A DNA stretch of 64,000 bases from Cardinalis cardinalis (lineage: Eukaryota; Chordata; Aves; Passeriformes; Cardinalidae). The notes under the pieces are model-generated. The model made no database searches, was not told the DNA's origin, and saw only the letters and a program-made list of their open reading frames with translations. Position 1 is the stretch's first letter. Every line of letters starts with the position of its first letter. The position numbers and the translations under genes were made by a program. The DNA lies in assembly GCA_014549065.1 (NCBI GenBank), contig JACDOX010000009.1:3955310-4019309 (forward strand). The letters are read 5' to 3'. This document shows, in pieces, positions 25,355 through 37,500 of this stretch.

Positions 25355-25429
25355 ATGGGGAGCAGCTGCCGCTCCAGCCGCCGCGGANAAACTCCCCTCC
25401 GGATGTCGGCTGCGGGTGGCCTGGTCTGA
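25355..25429 (+). promoter_or_regulatory. ZNF804B: Candidate upstream ORF in the ZNF804B 5' leader
   Basis: The ATG at 25355 sits in a strong Kozak context (GCC-ATG-G). It opens a 24-codon frame ending in TGA at 25427-25429, about 340 bp before the ZNF804B ATG and in another frame. If the transcript starts upstream of it, ribosomes would often meet this ATG first and must leak past or reinitiate. The main ATG has a weaker context (C at -3, G at +4). One codon contains an N at 25387; if that base were T the frame would stop early, at codon 12. Start-site mapping decides whether the uORF is transcribed. Confidence 0.35.
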
Positions 25430-25767
25430 GCAGGAGCGGGAGGAGGGAGAGGAGGAAGGGCCGTAGCGGCGGCGGACTGTGCAAGTTGCGCTCTGCCCTT
25501 CTTCTCCCCGGCCCGTCTCCCACCCGCGGAGCAGCATGCGGACTGGGCTCCGCGCTCTCTCAGATGTGCTCTGGCTGCTGCCGCCTTCAGTGCATCCTGC
25601 TGCTGGCAGCGCTCACCCGGGCGCTGGATGAGACGGGAGCGGGGAGATCGCTGCTGCGGTTCCGCCCGCTCCTTCATGCGGGCTTCTGCTCCGGCGGAGG
25701 TCGCACCGCCGCCGCGGAGGAGCCGGGCTGCCCTCCCGCCCCGCGCCCGCCCGCCCGGGGGGCCCGC

Positions 25768-25875
25768 ATGGCGTGCTACCTGGTCATCAGCTCCCGGCAC
25801 CTCAGCAACGGGCACTACCGCGGCATCAAAGGCGTCTTCAGGGGACCGCTCTGCAAGAAGGGCGCTCGCTCGCCG
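25768..25875 (+). CDS. ZNF804B: ZNF804B, first coding exon (5' partial gene)
   Basis: The exon encodes 36 residues beginning MACYLVISSRHLSNGHYRG and ending in GARSP at the splice donor. This matches the N-terminus of vertebrate ZNF804B and differs from its paralogue ZNF804A, which begins MECYYIVISS. ZNF804B is a protein of roughly 1,350 residues with one C2H2 zinc finger shortly after this exon. It is related to ZNF804A, which has been linked to neuronal gene regulation and RNA metabolism, but the molecular role of ZNF804B itself is poorly known. The finger and the long C-terminal part lie downstream, outside the window. I chose the ATG at 25768 because it gives the conserved N-terminus. The same frame stays open upstream to an ATG at 25144, but that part is proline- and arginine-rich CpG-island sequence with no family match. 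The exon ends in phase 0. The KKGARSP end differs slightly from the mammalian KNGSPSP form. Confidence 0.95.
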
Positions 25876-25881
25876 GTAACT
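25876..25881 (+). other. ZNF804B: Splice donor of ZNF804B intron 1
   Basis: The sequence CCG|GTAACT follows the last exon codon. It has GT and A at +3 and +4, but C at +5 where G is usual, so it is a somewhat weak donor. The position agrees with the phase-0 junction of ZNF804B, where the next exon begins with the DFAEKE-type sequence in other vertebrates. Confidence 0.85.
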
Positions 25882-28800
25882 GCCACCTCCTCGCCCCCTC
25901 CCTCACTTGCCCCCCGCACGGTAGGAGCGGTGCGGGCGGATGCCCACGCTGGGGGCGGCCGGCGCGGCTGCGGGGGGCGCGGGGCGTGGGCGCCGGCTCG
26001 GTCCCGCTCTGCGGGGCCCCGGTGTGGGCGCTGCCTCGNCGGGCGGCTCGGAAAAGTTTCTCCGTCGGCGGCTGCCTGCGAGTGGCCGCGGGGANGGGGC
26101 TGGGGGCGGTGCTGGCGTTCGGCAGTGGGGCGGGGGGGCTGCGGCTTCGCTGGGGTTATCCGTGGACCGCGTCTCGGGCTCGTGCCCAGGGAGAGGTTAA
26201 TTTCTGACGCTTTGGTGAGAAGTTGGAGGCTGGTACAGGGGAAGGCGCCGTGTCGGCTCCAGGTGTCGCGGTTTAGTACCTTGTCCAAGGTTTTGACGCG
26301 GCAGAGGAGGGAAGCGATCGTTCTTGTGGATTCGTGTGCCAAAAAATGCGCTCGCGGGTTTGTCTAAGGCGCGTTGTGAACTACCTGTCTAGACCGACGT
26401 CTAGGTAGGACAGGCGTGAAGTTTGGGGCGGTCCTGAGGAGACTGCAGACCCGCCGAGCTACCCTAGACGGTGTCCGTGAGTCGCTAAAGGCGTTTCGTG
26501 GGGGCGAGCGGGAGTCCTGTGGTGCCGGGGCAGCGGGGGCACCGCCGAGGTGCCCGCCCAGGCGGCGACNATGCCCCGCTGCCTCTCCTGCGCCTCTCCG
26601 CCGTGGCTGTGGCNCCGTGACCGCCGCCGTAGTCGCCGCCGAACTTTCCCTGTCACCGTGCCGGGTGTCGGTGTGTGACACACGNAGGGGTACGGACCTG
26701 CCATCCACCGACCCTGCCTTGCACGGGTACCAGAGACACCCTGAGCCCGCCGGTGCGATTCCCTGAGCTTCGGCAATGCCAGGTTGTGCCCCGCANCACG
26801 CCTGCACCCTAAATACCTTACGGGAACTAAAGTGTGCTTTCTCTTTCTTGACTTCCAGTGAATAGAAATGACACGTACTTCACTATGCTTCCAAAATCCC
26901 TTCTGTGTTGAGCTCTAGCACTCTGATAGAGCACCTTGTGCCTGTCGTGTGCAGTGTAACACAACTGCGCCGCAGGTATCATCCGTCAGTCATTGGCTGA
27001 GCTGTGCTTGTGTTCTTTGACCCATGGAGCTCATCCACTTTCCACTTTCATGTGTGNAACCCCCTGAAATGCAGGCAACATTTACTGAGATCTCTGTTCA
27101 AAATTAGGTCAAATGGAAAAATGATCTCAAAGATGTAAAATGGGAACAAGCTTGATTGTAAATACTTCTGATTTGGTAAAATTCAAACAACTGATATTCA
27201 AGTTGAGTAGTATCATAAGCCTGGGAAGATACTATCCTCTGAATATTGTGTTCCAAATCCCTCACTTTCCAATTTCTTTCCCTTTTTAACTGCCTAGTGA
27301 GTATGCACACCACTCCTCTCCATCTAAATACTTCATGACATAAATTTGTCTGACTCCCCTAACAAATCATCATTTTAAACACAGGGCCACTAACAAATAG
27401 TCATAGTCCTGCTACCGGGTGGGAGCAATTTTTGTTAATATGTAAGTAACAGAGAAGAAGACCAATGAAAATTCATGTTCCTTATTCTTTAAAGGTGTAT
27501 TTTTTTAAAGGATTTTGTTTTAAATGGAACCATCTTAGTCTTAAGCCAACCATCTAGGGTTTAGTGGAAAAGGGAAAAAGCTATGAAGTTGAAAATTAAT
27601 CTCATCTCTTTCACTGGATAGAAATGCTCTTTCATGTGATCTTTCCAAAGTTTGAAAAAAGTAGCAAGGGCACTTTGTATTACTTTTTAGTAAGACAGAA
27701 CATCTTGTTTCCTAAATTTGTATTACCAGGAGTTGCTGTTTTATTTGTTTTGGGGCCATTTCTACAGAAAGGACTAAATTTTAGCAATCCTTAGCTTTCA
27801 TTCTGAATTCTTGAGGGAAACATTTTATTTCTCTACATATATTTATTTTTAAAAAATTTATTCTTTGTTTTCTTCTGCCTTTTTAGTGGCAACTCTTTGA
27901 AGCTAGTCAGGCTTTTGAGGCTAAGCCCTTTGGAGAGGGAGTGTTGGACAGCTCATGAGAGTAAGGATGCATGATAAAGTTTTATTAATACTGGGTAGTT
28001 GTAGCTCTNTGATTTTTCATATGTTTGATATTTTGAATTTCTATTGGTTTATATAGGATATTTTCATATTTTGGTACGGAATTTCAGATTTTAGGAGATA
28101 AATAAAGGATGCTCAGTTGGCACAGAGATATATAGTTTGCTATTAAATACTGAAAGCAATGAGTAATCTGCATGTGCCTACAAATTTGTAACTTTCCAGA
28201 CCATATCCTTCTTCCTTATCAGTGTGCATAAAGTTGGTAACAGTGAATAGCAAAAACCACCACCTGGATACATTGTGCATTATGGGTGTGGGAGTCATAC
28301 ATATTGAGATTTAGTATTGACTGAGGTAGTAAAATTGTTTTAAATGTGAAAAAATGCCCCACACAATGCAAACAAACTCTCCAACTATTGAGTCAAACTT
28401 GGGACCTCTTCCTTAAGAAGGAAGTCTTAGGCAAGTGGCATTTATTTGTATTCCATGTGCTGTGCTTTTATTCAATCCCTCCTGATTATAACTTTGAAAG
28501 ATACAAGTTATGTCTTGCAGTCATTTTTAAAATGTTGAATTGGAAGCAGCCTTGAAGATTTGTTTTTGTCATTTGTACCATTAAACAATCTTCTGTTTGT
28601 ACACTATGAGTGATCTTATGCATGAGTCTATGTAGCCTTTAATGGATAATATGTACCTTTCTATATTTAAAGTGTTCTGTATTAACAGACCATGAAATGT
28701 CAGTAGACTTAAGGCTATGCTTTAAGAAATGAGAACAGTGGTGAATATTTTAAATACCTTTATCAAATTTCATGGTTTTATGAACAAGGTTTTTTTTCAG

Positions 28801-31800
28801 TCTGGGTGTTTATGTAGTATTTATTTAGCATACTTTGCTATTATTGTACCAGAAACAATTCTGGTCCTTCTTCCTGGTATGCAGAGACCTTTAGCTGTAG
28901 CAGTTTGAACGAGAACAAGATATATAGAACTACAAGGATAAAACACTTTGGGTATGTAATGAATTTGTCGTGATGTTGTCATAAAATCCTTTAAAAATTT
29001 AACCTTGCTTTTGCCCAATTGTACATATTGGAGAAGGGACTAGCTGTGAATATCGTGAAGTTAGTAGTGATGAATTCAGAAAGAGTGGAATTAGAAACAG
29101 TCACCAGTGAATCCTTTTTCAGTGGAGTCTGATGGAGTTACATGGGGAAGGAAATGCTGAGTTTGAACATGAGGCCAACATTACTAAGGATAATGGACAG
29201 TAAGCCAATGAAGGAAGCTGCTTATTTTAAAGCACAGCTGATTCTGTGCTTCAAGCTTTTATATTTTATGTGAAAAGTTATATTCAGGAGCATATTATGA
29301 GCAATTTTTCTGTCTCTGAAAATTACTGTTTAAGGAAATTCATTGTGATACAGAGATACTACTTACACTTCAGAGTGATGATTAGATTTTTCAGTCCTGA
29401 ATAGATTACATTGATCAGTGTACTGATTTTACTTTTTGAGGTCATGATAGGTAATGCTGTCATTCTCACCTGCAGCCCAACCTGCTCAGAGATTTACTGC
29501 CATGCTTCACAAGNGTGGCAAAGCTGGCACTGAAAAGGACTTGCCTGCAGAACTTTTAAAGAAACTTCCAGGATGCAGCAGAAAATGGTACTGGGAATTC
29601 AGCAGATGGCCCCCTTGCTTCTGAATCATTTCTAAGCCAAGGATGTTATTAGGGTACACTGTTCTTCCTGTGGCTTTTTAAGATAAGATATAAACAAAGT
29701 CTCGTTTACTACTCAGTATTTAAAGATCTCTTTGTATTTTGAAGGAAATAGAAGGCTCAGAAGACCCAGTGCCTTAGCCAATTTCTGACTTTGCTAATTA
29801 TTTTTCTTCCGTTGTTCCCTGCAGCTTCAGCTGAATACAGTATTTTTCATGTACTTCTCTAAGCTGTTTTCAAATAAAGCTGTCAAGCAGCTGCTCCGTT
29901 GCACTCGGTGCTTGCCTGAGCTCTTTGGGTTGTTGGGAGCAGGAAAGGCTTTTCTGTTACACAGAGTTACCTTTAAAAAAGCACAGCTCTCACCCNATGT
30001 CCAGAGGCTGCTCCAGCAGTTCTAATTAAGTACGTTGCAGATACTTGGAAACAATGATGTTTTAGTTGATACTGAGCCATAAGCAAGCCATTTTAGCACT
30101 AAAGCAAATATAACCAGGACTGAGTAGCACCTTAGCACTCTCTGAAGCAGACAATAGCACAAGGCACTTGGAAACTTTGAAAACTTAAGTGAGCCTGAGG
30201 ACTGAATGACTATAAATAGAGAGCAGGAGGGACACGGCATGGGCAGCTGCCTCTGTCTGCCTGAGATCAATGCTAGGCACACAGGCATAACCAAGTCTGC
30301 CACAAAGTGACAGTATTGTGTTTGCCACCAGCCAGTGGCAAACACGTGCCAGGCACAGTTGTCAAAAAGCAATTTAAGGGCCAGACAAAGTGCATGCGTA
30401 CCATGTGAAATATGGCTTAGGTGACAGCAGGTTAGAGGAGGAGCCACCACATACCTGGGTGATTACTGGAAGACCAAATAACTTGTGCATTTCTGACTGC
30501 ATCCTTTAGCACTGTGACTACACTTTCAACAGCACTGAAAGCAGAGAGAAAGGCTATGCTGGAGCGTTACTAGGAAAATGCATGAAAAGTAAAATTTAAG
30601 TTAGGAAATAGAGTCTAAAGGGGCTGATAATAAACCAGCAACTCTAATAAATAGTCCTACAAAAGGAAAGGGGGGAAAAAACCCCAACTGAACTAATAAA
30701 ATTTGGTGGAAAGAAAATAAGGAGAAATGTAAAGAAGATGGGAAATTGTGCTTTCACTTTTCTGTGCCAAAAGTCTCTGGCAGCTGCCTCCAGCAACAGT
30801 GGCTGCCTGCCAGGGGGGATTCTGTGCACTCTTCTGAAGGCTTGGAGCTGGCTTACAGAGGTATCTGCCTTACACAAACCAAGGGCAGGCACTCCTGCTC
30901 ACTGTTTCAGATCTCATTGATTCCTGGCACTTTGTGTCTCAGAGTGGGCTGAGTGTGTTTCCTACCAACCCTCCCGCCTCTGCTGTGCTGGAGAATATGA
31001 GCATCCCTGCAGCCCACACTCCACCTTACAGTGACCTTATTTCCTGATTTCGTGGTTCCTATTATGGTGCTTTTTGTGCAATTCTGCAACATGTGAGAGG
31101 CAGAAAGAACTTTCAGAAAATGGGATTGTGCTTTGTGCCACATGGAGCCTTGCTGCTCATGCCTTGTATTAAACCTATGTTTTGTGGAATCTATCACTTC
31201 TGAGCCATTTTGATTCTAATTCAGTGAGTGGGTAGCACTTTGTATATAGCATTGCAATTAAATTTAATCACCTTCAACCAATTTCTGCTGGGGCCATTTC
31301 CTTCATCCAGAATTAGCAATAATGTTAAACAGGNGCTTTATGTCTGACAGCACCTTTCCAGCAGTCTAATATTTTTATTGGTCCCTCAATTGAGTTTGTA
31401 AACCNAGATCAATTTCTCTGTTATTTTGCATTTGGCAATGCTTGTTTGTCCATTAGTTCCAGAATTATTGCCATAACATCCATTTACAGTCTCACTTTCA
31501 GTTCATATGCATTTTACTCACCCAGAGCANTTTAGTGGGTTTTCTTATTTTATTTNTTTTTTTNAATTCTNAACNGTGTACAAATTTGAAAATGAATGTA
31601 GAGACTTGGTGATTGTGGAACAGGTGCTCCNTTGGATGGTGGTTTGAGCTACCCAGGCTCTAAGCATTGAAGGCTGTTCCTCTGCCTGTCCAGCCCTNTT
31701 TTCTGGACTCTTGCCCACGTGTGCTGTCCATGGTATGCACTTGCCTGGCTTTGCTGGGGAGGATGCTCAAGTTCCTTCCTCTGTCTAAATGAATGCTTTG

Positions 31801-32084
31801 TTTTGATCAGTTTACAACTAAACAAACTGAGTAACTTCATTTATGCAAATGCTTGCATGTGAGATTAGATTCCTTGAAAACAGTGGTTAAAAAAATTTCA
31901 TCATCTGAATCTACTTATTCACCACCAGATTTTGCAAAAGTCTCCTGTAAAAAGCACCTAAATGGAGAAAAAAAAAGAAAGCTTTTAAAGGCTGGCCAGA
32001 ATGTAGGCATTTTTCCCTACTTGAGTTTTTCTAGTGGACTGTATTGCCTTGGGCTGCAAGGCTTGGGGCTTTTTAGTTTGGACA

Positions 32085-32245
32085 TTTTTTTGTGTGTGTG
32101 TGTGTGTGTGTTCCTTTTTTGTGTTGGGTTTTTTTTCGTTGATTTTCTTGGTCGTTTTTGTGAGTTTTTTTGTTTTGTTTTAGTTTTTTGTTTTTGGGTT
32201 TTTTTGTTTGGTTGGGTTGGGTTGGGTTTTTGTTGTTTTTCTTTT
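32085..32245. repeat. T/G-rich low-complexity tract with (TG)n and a TTGGG run
   Basis: A (TG)n run at about 32091-32111 is followed by a degenerate T- and G-only stretch ending in GGTTGGGTTGGGTTGGG at 32210-32226. The complement gives a lysine- and threonine-rich chance frame. It is a microsatellite-type tract, possibly grown by slippage. Confidence 0.9.
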
Positions 32246-32820
32246 GTCATATAACATGAAGAAACGTTGATAAGTCTTTTTATTATGTCACAACTGATCA
32301 CTTTAGAAGACTCAATCATTACCTGCAAAGTTAATTTTACTCACTTGTCCTAGGGAATATGTTGACTTTTCTGTGGAAAAAAAAAGGCATTCAAAATGTT
32401 TTTATCAGCATGCTGAAGTGCTTTTATTTTAAAATCCCAATGTGCTACACTGTGAAAGGTTTAGCTTTACTGCTTTGTGCGTCTATCCATGAAAAACAGT
32501 GTATCACATTTGTTACAAAACAGAACAGAAGTTCTTTTTCAGAGTTCAAGAGTTAGGATCTCACTATCTAAGTTTTGTACCCCTACCATGGTAAAAAAAA
32601 TGGATTAGGAATAATTTACATAAAAGGTCAAATCAAATTTATTACAACATCAAGTTAATGTTAAAAAGAAGCACAGATGCATGCACTTGCAGAAACCAGA
32701 ATTCTCAACATAACATGCAGCACCAATAAAATCCAGTTTGACCCTCCCAAGAATTAAGCAGTGCTCACTAGAGAATTAGCCATTTTGTAAACATATGTGC
32801 ATGCAGCAGTCTGCATGCTG

Positions 32821-32868
32821 TTGCTATTCAGATATGTTTATATGCATATAAACATATCTGAATAGCAA
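32821..32868. repeat. Perfect 48-bp palindrome without spacer
   Basis: The left half TTGCTATTCAGATATGTTTA plus TATG is followed directly by its exact reverse complement, with TGCA at the centre. All 24 pairs match, and the next flanking bases (G at 32820, T at 32869) do not. As single-stranded DNA it would form a hairpin with almost no loop, and in duplex it could extrude a cruciform. Confidence 0.97.
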
Positions 32869-34099
32869 TAAGAAGGCCTTTGAAAGAACTTTTTAGCATC
32901 TACACTGACAGTTGTAAGCACTTTTGTTTTTTGAAGATTCAGCCTGCTCTGCTCTTAGCCTTTGAACCTTCCAAACTCTGAATGAGGAGTACTAAAATAC
33001 TTTGATTTATGTTGATAATCTGCATAGGTGATATGGCTACTGCAATATGAGGGCCAGATATCTAAAGTTCAGTCCTGGNTTTCTGTATTTTGTGTGGGCA
33101 CACATCACTGCTTGTCTTGTACATCAAGTGCAGGGCTCAAGTATCAAGATTAGTCATGGGGTAGGTACACATACCTGAAGATGCTCTTCACTGTGCAGAA
33201 CGTATTGTTCTGTGCCCAGTCATAAGATGCTTTAATTACAGGTTTTTCTTCTTTCTTTTTTTCTTTTTTTTTTTAAATACTAGACTAAATTTATGTGCAT
33301 ACTAGATAAGATGTAAACATCATCAAAATTTTGTCCCAGTTTCATAGTTATGCATAATGATAATTGGCAAGCTGGTTCAAGTAAAGAGATAGAACTATAG
33401 CTGGGGGATTGCATGCAGCCCTGAAACAATTCATACATTAATCAACTCTAGTTAATATCAATTTTTCAATTGATGTTTTCCCTGGAACACATTCTAAAAC
33501 AGATTTAGTGCTTTTGTGTCAACAGAAATATTCTGTCAATATTCTGCTCAAACTGAACTGGAGAGCTGTATTTGGTGTCTTTGAGAACATTCTCAGTTGT
33601 AATCAGCTGTAAATCTGCAGCCTTCATTTCCAACTTAGACTGCAACATGAGGGAGGCTTGAGAAACTAGATTAGAAAGTGTAAGAAGAGAATTCCCTAAA
33701 ATACACCCTTTGATAGCAAAATATTTTCTGGATTATATTTTGGGGTTAAAATTATAAATGAAATCTGTATGAATACTATGATCTTCTAGAATCATAGAGG
33801 GTCTGCTAGAAATGTAAATTCTTACAGTTATGAAGGTGTTCTGAGTATTTTTTTCAAAGAAAAGTTTTCATATTCAGATATTTATAGCTCTAATTTTATT
33901 AGCTTTATGGGTTCCAGAAGTAACCAGTACAAATTGTTCATCTAAACCAATCCTCATTTTTCTGTACTAATCATTACATTTTCAGTTTAACTATGACTTC
34001 TGTGAGATGTGTAAACTCTGACCATGGATTTTACTGGGAGACTNAAGAAGAAGCAGAATGTGTATATTTGTGCCGCCCTTTGTTAGGCACTAAACAACC

Positions 34100-34500
34100 C
34101 AGTTATGATCTTGATGTATTGAGCCTGCCCTTGAGCAGTCTTTGATTGCAAGAAGCCTCTGGTGATGCATTGCAGGTAGACAGAGAATGACTCTGCAGGA
34201 TCCTTGCATTGGTTGCTTTGTGAATGTTGTGGNCCAAATGCTGGCTGAGGTGAGTGGTCAGTGGACTGGATGATAACAAGGATTCCTCAGCCTGGGAAAG
34301 GCTCTGCTGACTTCCAGATGCTGCACTGGTGGCTCCTCTGTGCCGGGAGGAATTGCGGTGTAGGAACACAATATCCAGGATTCCCACAACCCGTGTGGCT
34401 GCAGGTCTGTGCCAAACAGCAGCTGAGCCGTGGAGGTGTCTTGACACAGGGAGTGGCTGCTTGTTCTGATGGACATGGATCAGAATCTGTCCCACAGCTA
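34100..34500. other. Less AT-rich patch with overlapping open frames, not identified
   Basis: This 400-bp patch is richer in GC than its surroundings. It carries a minus-strand open frame of 130 codons (34103-34495) and a plus-strand frame of 179 codons (34261-34800), each interrupted by at least one N. Neither translation shows a domain I know, and both strands being open suggests base composition more than coding. It could be an unrecognised repeat or a conserved noncoding element. Confidence 0.3.
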
Positions 34501-37500
34501 CTGAGCACTAGTTCAGGAAAAGAAACTAAAAAACATCATNGTGTAGGTCCCCATAGGGAACAAACTCACAAGGTGATGTGCATGCAAGTAGTTTGTGTGT
34601 ACCAAATAATAAATAAACATCCCATAAATGTCACTGAGTACATATGCAGCTTCTCCNAGCTGTCTGAATGCTTAACTGCTGTCCTTACAAAGCTATACTA
34701 CTGCTCTTCCTGTATAGAAGTCCAAGGCTGCTTTGTTGTATACATCTACAGGCATTTTTTTCCTTTTGTAATGTTTCAATATACACTTACTTCACTTTAA
34801 AGAGAAGATAGCAAAACCTGTATGAAAAAATAGTTTAGTCAGNCAAATGAAGAAAAATCAGGTTGGTACTACGTACAAAGATTTCAGTTTTCATTTGAAT
34901 GATAAATGCATGCTTGGCTATTAAATACGGAAAAGAGGCAATATAAGGAGCAATATTGGAGACACTGCTTATTCACAAATAAGCACCACTTTAAGAAAAG
35001 CTCCTTTTCTGGGAGTGAGTGATAAATTTTTGTGATGACTAATAGCAGAAAAATCACAGATTTGTATTCTTTGATGCAGATATATTCATATCCTATGAAC
35101 CAAAAATTACATTGAAATAAGTANTGAATATATAAACTTGCTGATTTTATACTTTGTTCATCTTCTGCTGAAGACCTATTTATAACCAGTGTATTCTATA
35201 CCATGTGCAACAGGAGATTCTTATTGTGTATATATACTGCACAATAGATACGTTTTATTACTTAGCATTATAATAAGCATCTTTTATAAGTTAAACTTCA
35301 AAAATACAGATCTAATATTGTGGTTATTTATCTCAAAAGTAANCCCTTCCCAAAAAATGAATAAAAAATGGCCTTCAAATTTATTCCCTAGAGGACATGT
35401 CTTATTTGAAAATGATAACACTTGGTGGATAAAGGTATGCCTTTCATTTAGGCTACATCAATAAATCTGTGCACTGCGCTTTTTATTATNTAAAGAAGAT
35501 ATGATGACTTGAAATAGAAGGTTGTATCCATATGCCATGTTATTGCTTTTAATGGGGAAAGAATAATAGAGAAAGTAAATTCATTTGGTTCTTTTTTTCC
35601 TTTTGACAGCTATCTGCTGTTTATATTGTTATTTCTTCACCTTATAGAATCACTGAGTTTTCAGGTGATTGAATTTGATTTCTGTGGGTTGTGGAAACAG
35701 CCTTTATACATTTATGTTGATTTGCATATATGACAGCTTTCATCAGTGAAGACCATTATAAACAGCAAATTGGAAGAAGTTAGAAAATTCCTTTCCTTGA
35801 AAGGGATTTAAACAAGTTTACAGAATGACTTAACAGAGCTTGCATAATCTTCACAGTCAATAAAAACCAAAGGCAGAAAAATGTGCTTAAAATCTACAGC
35901 AAAAATGTTTTGTTTCCACTGTATATTCTCGAAGACTTGCTCTTTAAGCTATAGCAAGTGAGGATTACTGATTATGTACACTTAGAAATATTCTAGTAGA
36001 TAAACAGTTTTCAAGGCCTTTCTTTTTAAATCTGAAGTTCATCTGTAAACTTCAGTAATAAGGATATTGAACACCTTTTCCCTCTACTGAAATACAGTTC
36101 CTTATCCCAGTATTTCCCAAAACATGTCTTGTAGTAATATTTTTCCCTGATGTTCTGATTAGCACTGTTTGAAGAACAAAATTTTGATTCAAAAAGTGCT
36201 TGAAATATATAATTTAAAAAACTATTTTAACTGCTGTGATTTATTACTGTACCAGGTAGTAAATTTCAATTAAAAAAAATTTAAGAAAAAAATCCCAAAC
36301 TCAGCAACCCCAAGCTACCCCAAACCATGCCTCCAAGCATAGCAAAATAACCAGCATGTGAGATCACCATGAACTGATGAATCACTGNCAGCCTTTCTTC
36401 CTATGTCTGCTCAGGTAAAGTTCAGATCTTGACCTTCTGCTCGCCTGGGAGCCATTATAGAAATCCTAACGAGCTTCCTGATGGCCTTTTAAGAGTAATA
36501 ACTGATTAAGTAATTGTAGCACCTTATGCTGAAGTGTTTTAAATACTCAAAGACTTCTGAGCCTCTTCCTACAAAAAAAGGCATGTCTGATCAAGTTACA
36601 TGATTAGAAAGAAATTTTTCCTTTTTATCATTGTAAGAGTACTTCTCTATGTTTATTCTTCTAACCTCTGGCTAATAAGGATGGTGACTGCAGGCATTAG
36701 GCAATAGACAGCCTTAAAAAGATTGATGCTCCTGATTACAGCATACTATAGGATAAATTGTAGGGTTCAAGTCTCTCGCAGAGTTAAAAATGATCTGTGA
36801 TATCTGAAGAAACATAAAGGTGTCAATTTTCTACTTGGTAGTGCTAATATATTTTGATAAGATCTGCATATTAAGAATGAGCCCTCAAATACAGTAATTT
36901 AGTATTGCAATTGTACACTACTTCACAGTGATGAGAGCAAACAACAAAAATGTGAATCCTTGCCTCTGCTCTGAAGGACAGTGAACAAAGACCCGTGGGC
37001 ACTACGGCTGGCAGGTGTGGAGAGGACTGCATTCAGAAGTGACTGGTGAGAGGAATGGAAGGGGGATAGTAAATGTGAACAGGGAGGTTAATTGCAAAGT
37101 AAATGAGTTTGCCACAGAAAGCACTGATGCTCAGATCCTCAAAGGCAGTATGTGTGCATTAGTAAGCAACACCAGGGACTGTGCCAGGCATTGGAGCTTA
37201 ATCAGCTAAACAGTGAAATTGTGAGTGTTGTTTCCAGTATGTTTGTGCTGTTCAACAAGTAGCACTTCCCCTAACACTTCTTGGAGAGTTTGGAACTAGG
37301 GTAGGGCAGAAACATTGACATTGCTGCAGTTTCAATTCCAAGAGACTTTAACAGCACTGATGAGCTGCTCAGTGACAGGTAAAAGCCTCCTTTTTTTTTA
37401 ACTGGCTTTGAGATGCTACCTGTGTATGGAACTGCTAGCCACCTCTAGGGCAAACCTCTCAGACATTGTTCCCAAAACTGTAGCTGTGCATTGAGAGAAT

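Larger units (their letters stand above)
24740..26800 (+). promoter_or_regulatory. ZNF804B: CpG-island promoter of ZNF804B
   Basis: Base composition changes abruptly near 24766 to dense GC with very frequent CpG, and falls back near 26800. The island surrounds the first coding exon, which is the usual promoter arrangement for broadly or neurally controlled vertebrate genes. GC-box-like strings (GGGCGG or its complement) occur, for example near 25016-25024, 25928-25940 and 26127-26135. No TATA box lies at a convincing distance, so dispersed initiation is likely. The + strand is C-rich from about 25080 to 25260 and G-rich downstream of the exon (25930-26160), a skew often seen just downstream of CpG-island start sites. 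The exact start site cannot be read from sequence. Confidence 0.9.

Noticed and set aside
24796..25815. 339-codon minus-strand open frame over the CpG island
   Set aside because: Composition is alanine, arginine, proline and glycine as expected from CpG-rich DNA. It has no domain and overlaps the ZNF804B exon; stops are rare by chance here.
25144..26367. 407-codon plus-strand frame as one long exon
   Set aside because: Only the 36 codons at 25768-25875 match a known protein. The frame runs through the conserved splice donor into intron, so the rest is composition.
30022..30450. 142-codon minus-strand frame rich in Leu and Cys
   Set aside because: No recognisable family, no splice or promoter context, and ordinary intronic surroundings; a chance frame is the simplest reading.
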